64,000 bases of DNA, taken from NCBI GenBank assembly GCA_037127315.1, contig JBBBDQ010000332.1, forward strand, positions 905,001 through 969,000. Direction: 5' to 3'. This DNA comes from Ascarosepion bandense. Taxonomy: Eukaryota > Mollusca > Cephalopoda > Sepiida > Sepiidae. Below, in pieces: positions 55,391 to 64,000 of this stretch. The notes under the pieces are model-generated. The model was given only the letters and a program-made list of their open reading frames with translations. It was not told the DNA's origin and did not search any database. The first letter of the stretch is position 1; every line of letters begins with the position of its first letter. Position numbers and translations under genes: made by a program.

Positions 55391-55879
55391 CAGAAGTATA
55401 GACGCGTGAAATATCTGTCCAAAGGAGTTGCTGTGAGCCTGCAGTTCACAACGCTATCGCTGTATATCAAGCTGGTGGTTTTTATTCTGACCGAAAGAAA
55501 AGTGAGCGTCCTTGAAATTCAATACCTAAAAAGAAAAAAAACTTGGTCGCATCTTTAAGCCCGTTGTTTTCACAATTTCCAAGTCTATTTAAATCAAATA
55601 AATCAAGTTTCTCTGCTTCTCAGAGGTACATATGCGTTTTGTAGGACTGTTTCTCGCAATTTGATCAATGAATTTACAACCTTCAAACCTTGCCCGTGAA
55701 AAAAAATACTATCACAGAATTGTCAGACATTCGCCAAGAAGAATGGACACTGAACAGAAAAACAATGAGAAAAGATTATGCTCTCTGATGAATTCACACA
55801 GTAACTGTTTTTGTGCGTCGTTTTTATGGCATAAGACCTCCAAAAAAGAGATACACAAAATTCTAGGGTCCTCAAAATA

Positions 55880-56660
55880 TTCTCGCTGTACAAGTTGAAC
55901 AGATCCGGTGAAAAGACACATCCTTGTCTTACACCTTTTTTTTATCTTTGTATATCTGCTGAATTCGTTACCTCTCCGTATACAAGCGATTTGTTGCCAG
56001 TAAAGATTCTTAATTACTCTTAAGTCTTTCCCAAATATGTCAAGGCTGCCGAGCATCTCAATCAATTCTTTGTGGTGTATTTTGTCAAACGCCTTCGCAT
56101 AATCAATAAAGCCCAGGTATAAGTCCTTCTTCATTTGTATTGCCTTTTCAGAGAGCATCCTAATCATAGATATGGCATTATTTGTTCCAGTGTCTTTGAC
56201 GAAACAGCACTGTTCTTGTCCTCTGGTCTGATTCTGCTTCTCGTTCTATTCATCAGGATTCGGACGATCAGTTTTGTTATATGGCTCATTAAACTGATGG
56301 TTCTGTGGAGTTCGCACTCGTTTGCTCCTGGCTTCTTAGACAGTGCTATGAAGATCGACTTGCTGAGGTCATCTGGTATTACACCACTATTATAAAATTC
56401 ATTTATTATTTCTGTAATTTTCTTTATACCAAATTCTTCCAGGGCTATCAGCAGCTCTATGACTATGCCATCTAGTCCAGCTGCTTTGTTTCTATTCAGT
56501 TTGGCTATTGCAGATTCCACTTCGCACTTTAATATTTCCGGTCAGTCCTCATCTTTGCGTATTATCGGTTGCTCTCTCTTGTGGAAAAGATCTTTTATAT
56601 ATTCTTCCCATTCTTACTACGTGGTTTCTAAATCAACGGTTTTTTTTTTTGGTTTTTTTT
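55880..56660 (-). pseudogene. RTE-like LINE, RT fragment
   Basis: The minus strand reads VESAIAKLNRNKAAGLDGIV, GVIPDDLSKSIFIALSKKPG and ECELHRTISLMSHITKLIVR. After a frameshift come FIDYAKAFDKIHHKELIEML and IKNLYWQQIACIRRGNEFSR. It breaks off after the RQGC region (here KTRMCLF), before YADD. A poly-T run at 56639-56672 marks its 5' side. Confidence 0.8.
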
Positions 56661-57049
56661 TTGTTTTTTTTTAACAGACTGCCTTCCCTAGAGTTAACCA
56701 TTATTTTCTCTGCAAGGTATCGGAGATTTGAAATCAGTGTTTTTTCCTCTTAGATAAACTAACGAGTTCAATCTACCCGATTTAAGATTATGGTATTACA
56801 AATTGATTTTCTATTTAAATACCGACCACGTTCGACGTTGGTTCACTTCGGTGATGGAATAAAAACTGGTGATTTCAACGCGATATGACCTCCAGAATAG
56901 ACGGTGTTTGATGAGTGTCCACCGGTGTCAGTTCTTTGTGAAGAGGTCGATTTGAAATGGGTGTACTGCGGGATCTTTGCCGCTGTGTTCGGGGAGAAGG
57001 TAATTGCTGTAATAGATTTCATATAGGATATATTAAACTACATTTTGAA

Positions 57050-57150
57050 GTTTGGAGAGGAAATATGTTAAGTCCTTTCAGAGGGTAAGTTATTATGATT
57101 CTCCACGACTTTTTCTTTTGTTGCTCTAAGCAATTTTTTCTACCACCCCT
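57050..57150 (-). mobile_element. RTE-like LINE 3' UTR fragment
   Basis: The words ctccacgactttttctttt and gttgctctaagcaatttttt align with the 138-bp unit at 41485-41540. Confidence 0.5.
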
Positions 57151-57529
57151 CTTTTGTCCTTGTTTTGAGTAAGACTTAGCAACCGATAAGTCCACTGCGC
57201 CAGGTATACGATGAAGCCAGTGGTAAATTGAATTTGTTTAGTTCTGTCTCCATCAGGTTCTTTGTTTAGCACTGCTCCCTTTGGCAGGCCGAAGTCTTCA
57301 CTATCAGAACTAACGATTGGCGTTACCTAGTGCAGTTAGGACTCTAATGAGGTGTATTTGGTTTGATTAATGCCTCCATTTTGGCTTTCATTTTGATCAG
57401 GTGCTAGTCAAAGCGAGGAGTGTCGCTGTTGGAGCGCAACAACAGTCTTTGTACTATAATTCAAAGCAGACAACGATGAGAAGGGAAAGTTAAAGTCTCA
57501 TATGATGGTAGCTACGACTAGACGGTCAA

Positions 57530-57720
57530 AGATTCCGCAATAAAGACTGCATCAAGCGGAACATGAAAGCGATTCAAATTGATGTAGCTGGTTGCGGACC
57601 GCGCTATATGGCACCGAACGCTTCTTACTGGAATAGAAACAACCAAAGAATCGATGCTGCTCTGTTACTAGGGATTATCGGCTCGGAGGCAAAGGCCTAG
57701 ATGCATCTCCTCGCTGTATT
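57530..57720 (+). pseudogene. Possible LINE C-terminal fragment
   Basis: An open stretch reads KDCIKRNMKAIQIDVAG, and a shifted frame VADRAIWHRTLLTGIETTKE. This order (KDxxKRxMK, then ADRxxWRxxLxxG) is common at the end of endonuclease-type LINE proteins. The 380 bp before it (57150-57530) holds nothing I recognise. Confidence 0.4.
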
Positions 57721-57959
57721 GAAGGACGACTGATAGATTCTCATAAGCTCATATGTGTTCAGCATATTTATACATGATGTTGCCTCATGCAACAAAGCAA
57801 AGAAGTTGAAATATTATCTTTAAATGTTATGGTCATTCTGTTCGAACGGTTTGTGGGACTTGTGAGATTAGACGACGGATAAGGTTGCAGACAAACGGCC
57901 AGTCTAATATTTCAGCAGAAAATTCTTAATCTCGTAGCCACCTCTACCTAATAGACACA

Positions 57960-58365
57960 AATACATTCACCTATCGTCCAGTTAACCTTCCTCTCCGGTA
58001 TTTTGAACAAGGGTAGACGTTTAACACTTGTTTACTGATTATATTTGGGTTTCCAATTTCCTCTAAAGTTTGTTTCAATACCATAATTTTATCATCTCAG
58101 TCTGAACACTGAAATTTTGTTTATGAATTACTTATTTTCTTAATTTTTATTTTCCTCCTTAGTAGGAATAAATAATTTTGCCTATCTTCCGGATCCACTC
58201 CATTCATTTTTTTTAAATAGGGGTAGAAGTTTATCCCTTGTTACCTGTTAAACATTGAGTTTCCGGTTCCTGTTAAAGGCTTTTTATTCTCTTTGTCTTC
58301 CAAAAGTCTCTTGAGACTTAGTGGTTTTATCGCCGTGCTTAAAGTGAATTGATTAAAAGAAAAAT
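57960..58365 (+). mobile_element. CR1/L2/Jockey-like LINE 3' UTR
   Basis: Two similar blocks (acctatcgtccagttaacct... and tgcctatcttccggatccac...) occur about 215 bp apart. A degraded family 3' end (cttagtggttttatcgccgt, 58315-58350) closes it. Confidence 0.45.
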
Positions 58366-59610
58366 CTCGTTGTATTCAATTGTAATCAAAATACAAAAAA
58401 GTGGCAATACAAAATATCCGTTTATCCTGAAATTGTCTGAAAATAAACTGCTTTTAATAAATTTGATGCATCAAATTGAGCACTACATTTAAATTTTAAA
58501 CTTTAGACTTTTTGGTTTAAAAATGTTTGGCGATCTTAGATTTTTGGCCACGCCTGTAAAACTGGGATATGCGATTGGGGTACTGAGTATGGGCGTAGAA
58601 AATGGTATTAGCGAGCGGAAATCAAAATCCAGGTTTCAATAAAATCCCCTTGGAATAGCGTGAATTCCTCCCTTCTTCTTAAGCAAGGGATTATTAGCTA
58701 GAAAACTTCCTTATCCCTTCTTAGGTAGCAACTAGTACAAGAAAAGGGAAATTCTGAATTAAAAAACGAACTAAAGATCACCTCCACCGTCATACTATCT
58801 TGCCCTACACGCACAAATGCTCCTAAGACTGGAGGGTGTGTGGTGTCCCTGTGAGCATAATGAATTACGGGTCCCATGAAGTCGAAGACTATTGCTTATT
58901 ATTATCATGCAGAAAGTGCAATACTTTTTCAGACGTGGTTTGCAAAGACTATCGGTAACTGTAATTTCAACATAAATAACATTTTGAAAAAAGTTTGAAC
59001 ACGAAAAATTATTAATTAGAGGAATTTACTCTCGGAAGACATAATACACTTTCGGAAGGTTTATTGTGTGAAATATTTGTCTATTCGATGGAATTATCTC
59101 TAGAACGGAGAGGACCATTTCACGATCATGAAAATCGATAATATATTTGTCAGCAGAATGACAACTGTCTTTGCTTTATGTTACAAGTGTGACGCAGTAA
59201 AAAACATATAGTTAGGAGATAAACGTTTTCCAAATGCAGCATAAGTTTTTATAACTCACATCTTGCGACAATCAAGTGTTTTCGACATGCAATGCATCAC
59301 ATGTAATTAGCGGTTCCAGCGAGTAGAATTGTACAAAATAATTTCTTACAAACAGAATAATTCTTTGATAAGGAAATGTACAGTTTACCTGCAAAGTGAT
59401 GTAAAGTCACGAAAAAACTGGCAAAATCCAATGATGGAGAAATAATTCACAATATATAAGTATACGAAATATAGTTAAAAATGCTTGAAAATTTTGCATC
59501 AACCTCACATAAGGTATATATATATATTGTAACAAAGTTGTGGAACTTGTAGGTTTTTTAACCTGCTGTTCATGCGTTTACTTTTATAAAGAGTGCTCAA
59601 TACAAACGTA
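58366..59610. other. No gene recognised
   Basis: Unique-looking sequence with short frames only. Confidence 0.35.
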
Positions 59611-59611
59611 G

Positions 59612-59615
59612 AGCG

Positions 59616-59652
<37 letters not shown>
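59612..59652. repeat. (TA)n microsatellite
   Basis: About 18 TA units beside the left arm of the next fold-back. Confidence 0.95.
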
Positions 59653-59654
<2 letters not shown>

Positions 59655-59655
<1 letters not shown>

Positions 59656-60230
59656 ATAAATAAAGAAGAGAAGTAGAAAACTATCTTTTCCCGCCTACAC
59701 GCTTCGTCCCGTGACGGTCTTTATTAAGGCAAAGAGGTAAAATTGATTTTTTTTTAAATAAGGTATCTATAAAGAAATATTTTTGGCTATTATATGAAAA
59801 TATTACAAATTTCAAAAACGTCATAGTTGATAATGTCATGAATCTAGGGCCGGTTTTTTCCCTAATCTCACCTTTCCTAATAGAAACAAGACTTTCCCTG
59901 TACAACATACGCAATAAAAATATTAAAAACATGTAAAAAATGGTTATTGTTCATCTCTTTTTAATATTTCATAACATAACCTTATACTACACATAAAAAT
60001 TCTCTTCAAACATGAACTATGACGTTTTTAAATGTTTAATATTTTCAGTTAATCATATGAATATTTATAAGTGCTTTTCTTTTCTAAGAACCAACAACAT
60101 TAATATTTCTCTATAGATATCTAATTTAAAATAAAATGCATTTCAAATCTTTGCCTTGATAAAGTTCGACACGGGACGAAACGCGTAGGAGAGAAAAAAT
60201 TATTTCTCAATTTATCTTCTTTATTTGTTT
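59655..60230. mobile_element. Fold-back with hammerhead-like motifs
   Basis: Arms of about 75 bp (59661-59735 and 60150-60224) are inverted copies. The right arm (plus) carries TTGATAAAG, a hairpin-like GTTC...GGGAC, GAAACGCGT and A (60157-60187). The left arm carries the same on the minus strand (GAAGCGTGTA). ACGCGT is self-complementary, like stem III in the canonical copy. CTGANGA is not exact. Confidence 0.6.
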
Positions 60231-60273
60231 TCCATACTGTTCTTTTTCTCAGATTATAACTGAGTATACTTTT

Positions 60274-60277
<4 letters not shown>

Positions 60278-60334
<57 letters not shown>
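60278..60334. repeat. (TA)n microsatellite
   Basis: About 28 TA units. Confidence 0.95.
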
Positions 60335-60336
<2 letters not shown>

Positions 60337-62400
60337 CCACATTTAAGAAATTGTTTTTCGATATTTTTTCGTTAATTATGTTTGAACAAACAATTTTTAA
60401 TCTTAATGTTTTAGGTCTGAACAAAATAAATACCCATTGTGAAGCAAATTTTAAAATCTTGTATTTTCCGCTCAGAGAAATCATAATTAGAATAGTCAAT
60501 ATTTTACAGCAAATCTATTTCATCATGTTAAAAATGCAGCAACATAAAACAGTCTTGACAAACTACTGAAAAGAATTTTCGACTTGATGTACACTTATTG
60601 CGTAAGTATACCAAAGTCAGATAAAGTGATAATCGTTAGGCCGACAGGCCCATAGAACAGGGAAGGTGGCCCAGAAGTTAGAATCCCAATATATCAATTT
60701 TATCCAGCTGGCTAATGTAACATAAAATAAATAAATAAGTAAATGACTTCCTTTGATTTAATTGGGAACATGGAATAAATAAATAAATAAATAAATAAAG
60801 CACTTCCGATTCAAGATGGTTCGGGAGAAATCTAGTCTTTTCTAAAAGACCCTGAGGCAATTCTATGGGCGCCTTCCGGCGGAAGCGAAAGTATTACTCA
60901 ACACAAAAAGCGTGATATAAAAGAAAGAGGTTTTAGAATGAAAAGTAGGGGAGAAGTGACCGAGAGAGTTATGAGTAATAACTGGACGCATACATTACTT
61001 TCTCGCTTTCTGTTTTCTTTCCTCATCTAACGAAAAAAATATTCACAAAGAGCCACGAATCATAAGATACGCAATAACCCTCTCACTCTCACTTTCATCT
61101 ATAGTTTTCTGATTCCTCAAAATTAGCCAGCAACAAATGAAAGACAGGAAGAAATTCAACATAGAGAAGTTTACTACTATTCAATTAGAGCAAAATATTT
61201 CTTCTTAAATTCAACAAATTGAACTCTTGGCAAATATTATTATACAGCAAAACCTTCTGATAACTACGTAACTTTATGTAATAAACTAATTAATAAGAAG
61301 TATCATTATTATTATAAAAAGTAATAAAGTTTTTATCTTTCAGTTATTTTTCAACCTTCAGAGAGATGCGAGATAAGGTAAGTGTTTGGCGACTGGAATT
61401 GACAAAACTGTCTACATTTTTTCCTGAAAGGGGAAGAAACCGTAAAACTCATGATCTTTTAAAATATACATAGAATTTAACATACAAAAAAAACTTCAGG
61501 TACTAAAAAAATTAAAAATCATTTTAAAAATACGAAGGCACGACAATTTCTACTAAACTTTTCAATTTTCGATTAAAAAATATAGTCTTCACTTAATAAC
61601 TTAATAACCTAACGCTAACTAATCTTTGAAGTATTTTTAAATCTTTTTGAAACTTTATAAATTATTATAATAAAAATGAAAACAATTCTTTTAAAATTTC
61701 ATAATCAATCGAAAAAATTTCTTCAGACTCTAATGGCCTTAATATATATTATTGATTAAAGCAATTAAAAGCTTATCAAATTAAATAATATGATTGTTTT
61801 ATTGAGTTTTTTATGTAACTATTCAGAGCAGATTTTCGGAAATAAAGGCAAAATGTTTTAAAAAATAATAGATGATTCACATTCCCCAGTGAGTCCTGCA
61901 TTTAACTAATAAAGCTAAATTTTGCCAACAAAATTGAATTTCTTAAAATCTCATGAATTTACCTGGAGTGGGGGTAAAAGATGTAAAAAAAAAAAACAAT
62001 ATTTTTACCAAGATTTAAAAAATTAACAGTTTCAAAAATAATTTAATTCATTTGTCAATAATTCATGAAAGTTCCATTAAAATCTGACAATTATTTGATT
62101 TTGCAATAGTTTCCAAATTAATGCCTTTTTTACCGAAAAAAAAACTGAGTTATGTAATGTTAATTATCCATTGTAAATCTCGTAACGATTCGGTAATCCG
62201 CAAACAAAGATCAAAACAAGATTTTTCAGCAAAATTTTGAAAGTGTTAAAAAGAATAATTTCTTTTTTAAATGATTAAAAACACTTTGAACTTTCCTCTT
62301 AATAATAAAATAAACATTTTGATGGAAAATGTTCGTTTTTATTAAGTTTAGGGCCTTTTTTAGTCATACTATGCAGTTGTTTTTAGTGATTTAGTGGCGG
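60335..62400. other. AT-rich, no gene recognised
   Basis: (AAAT)n-like runs lie at 60725-60745 and 60775-60800. Nothing else was identified in 2 kb. Confidence 0.4.
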
Positions 62401-62449
62401 TATCTAAACGCGACAAAAAACGGACATTTATTTTTCCAGAGTGATATAG

Positions 62450-62501
62450 AGATTATTATTATTATTACTACTACTACTATTATTATTATTATCATCGTCA
62501 T

Positions 62502-62533
<32 letters not shown>

Positions 62534-62855
62534 ATACTAATACTACTACTATTGTCACTATCGTCATTGTCATTATTATTATTATTACTACTACTACTAA
62601 TACTACTACTATTATAACTATCGTCATTGTCATTATAATTATTATTATTACTACTACTAATACTACTACTATTATCACTATCGTCATTGTCATTATTATT
62701 ATTATTACTACTACTAATACTACTACTATTATCACTATCGTCATTATTATTATCATTACTACTACTATAATCATCATCATCGTCATTGTCATTATTATTA
62801 CTACTACTACTACTATAATCATCATCGTCATTATTATTATTATTATTATTATTTC
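62450..62855. repeat. Compound trinucleotide array with 60-bp higher order
   Basis: ATT, ACT and GTC/ATC triplets alternate. The word ctatcgtcattgtcatta recurs at the same offset every 60 bp (about 62558, 62618, 62678, then 57 bp later). Long minus-strand frames of Ile/Val/Thr or Asn/Asp/Ser are artefacts of the triplet repeat. Confidence 0.93.
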
Positions 62856-63049
62856 CTTGGATTTCTTTTGTATGCACATTTCCTTCCAGGTCTCAGCCAG
62901 ACACCTAAGTTCAATAACGGCTTCATGACATTTTCCACTGATCTTTTTTATAGAAAACTTTAAAAAGAAAATCTAAGACCACTTATTTTACATAGATTAA
63001 TCTATGTACTTTTCAGTACCAGTTTTCGTATTACTTTATATTAAGATAT

Positions 63050-63560
63050 GCCTAGCAGGAATCTCCTGAATGAGCCTATCGAAACTTATCCAAACACTCC
63101 GAGTGCTCCGACTACAACTGGAATTATTGATGTCCTCATGTACCACATTTTTTTTTTTTAGATTTCCACTTCAAGATCATTGTATTTTGATAGTTTTTTG
63201 AATATCTTCAAAGATACATAACAGTCTGCAAGGACGGACTTGGCAATAAGAAAACATATTCTGTTCTTTTAGATCATGTTGTCTGGGCGATTAGCTTTGA
63301 TTGTTCTGGCTGTGTGTAATGTAAAGTCCCATAAAATTGTTACATGTATTGTGTGTGTTATCATCTTACCAAAGAGTAATTTTAAAGCTTATTTATCAGT
63401 TGCCCTCCGGGAATGAGTAAAAAGCGCACGGTAGAAATCTTATCTATGCCCATTTGGAACGTTTCGTTTAGATTAAATGTAGAGGGTTTTATGGATATGT
63501 GTGTTCCACACCAAAGTAATCTTTTGTAACTCTGAGATGCTGATGTGTCCTGGAATTTTT
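63050..63560 (-). pseudogene. LINE C-terminal fragment (IPVVVGALG type)
   Basis: The minus strand at about 63150-63060 reads MWYMRTSIIPVVVGALGVFG followed by a stop. The (I/V)P(V/I)VxGALG motif after a conserved MW is typical of the C-terminus of a group of invertebrate LINE polyproteins. The region upstream on the minus strand (to about 63560) is probably the same element but broken. Confidence 0.5.
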
Positions 63561-63747
63561 ATTTTACTTGATTTTCGGCACATGTCTTTATCATATCCAA
63601 TGTCTCTTTTTATCAATTAATTTTCTGCTGTATACTCATTTTTTACCGGGTTCCAAACAGAGACCTGAGGTCAGAAATTGCATTATAACATTTTTCATTG
63701 TGTATTTTTTAGAAAAACAAATAAAAAAAATTAACAGACATTTTACA

Positions 63748-64000
63748 CTAGCAGTATACCCCGGCGTTGCTCGGGTGTAATGAAATCTTTAAAACTAATC
63801 CATACTCCTGGAGCTCAGACTCTTTGGACGTTGGCACAAAAGACTAAAAAGCAATAGTTGTTCCCAGTTAAAGCAAAACCGTAAACTGAAAGAAAAATGA
63901 ATGGATGTCAGTCAAATTTTGATTTCCTGATATCGATATCAAATAGGTTTTTTCGTCGTAAACTGAATTTTGAAGGCTAAATAAGTCCTCTGAGTAAATG
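63748..64000 (-). mobile_element. Non-autonomous Helitron, 3' part, cut by window end
   Basis: The 3' end CTAG (63751-63748) follows the gagcaacgccgg hairpin and is followed on the minus strand by T. It aligns with 19440-19690. The 5' end lies beyond the window. Confidence 0.8.

Noticed and set aside
62391..62879. Minus-strand frames of 149 and 162 codons rich in Ile/Val or Asn/Asp/Ser
   Set aside because: They are triplet-repeat artefacts, open in more than one frame.

Overview
The window is an AT-rich, gene-poor stretch of an animal nuclear genome. I see no intact cellular gene. It is packed with decayed transposons and long (TA)n, (CA)n and (TC)n arrays. The dominant short element is a roughly 290-bp tRNA-derived SINE with a conserved central and 3' module. 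It occurs with RTE-like and CR1/L2/Jockey-like LINE fragments, Penelope-like elements (PLEs), Tc1/mariner elements and Helitrons. This mix suggests a cephalopod mollusc (octopus or squid). That is an inference from the repeat spectrum; no gene proves it.

Layout. 0-6 kb: RTE-like LINE fragments, a CR1/L2-like 3' end, several tRNA-type SINEs and one complete non-autonomous Helitron (5110-5858). 6-8.3 kb: microsatellites, a 96-bp fold-back and a polypurine tract. 8.3-11.65 kb: about 100 copies of a CpG-dense 24-bp minisatellite, then a SINE whose 3' tail has become seven head-to-tail 72-bp units. 12-19.3 kb: an internally deleted mariner, a CR1/L2-like reverse-transcriptase fossil and a Tc1-like element with long inverted repeats. 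19.4-29 kb: a second Helitron, SINE 3' halves, a PLE reverse transcriptase whose 5' part is inverted, a further Helitron-like insertion and compound microsatellites. 29-34 kb: hairpins, a PLE GIY-YIG endonuclease fragment followed on the same strand by a hammerhead-ribozyme-like motif, two related MITEs and a third Helitron. 34-46.3 kb: opposed CR1/L2-like fragments, an RTE-like LINE with a SINE inserted in it, a 138-bp tandem array and nested retroposons with a clear 13-bp target duplication. 46.5-53.2 kb: a full-length dead mariner inserted in a SINE, simple-sequence tracts and more SINE and LINE pieces. 53.5-60.3 kb: three fold-back loci carrying hammerhead-like motifs (two also with tRNA-like promoters) and an RTE-like RT fragment. 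60.3-64 kb: AT-rich sequence, a 60-bp-periodic trinucleotide array, a LINE C-terminal fragment and the start of a fourth Helitron copy.

The most interesting signal is a recurrent RNA-like motif: CTGANGA, a short stem-loop, GAAA, a self-complementary 4-8 nt stretch, then a non-G base. The clearest copy (minus strand, 29942-30000) has every element of a hammerhead core and lies downstream of a PLE endonuclease fragment in the same orientation. Diverged copies occur at several other loci, usually as inverted pairs. Hammerhead ribozymes in PLEs are established; the paired fold-back arrangement with embedded tRNA-like promoters looks less familiar.

Two short non-repeat candidates for cellular coding sequence are a 67-nt exon-like segment (38980-39046) and a Cys/His-rich open frame (26293-26523, minus). 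Both are tentative.
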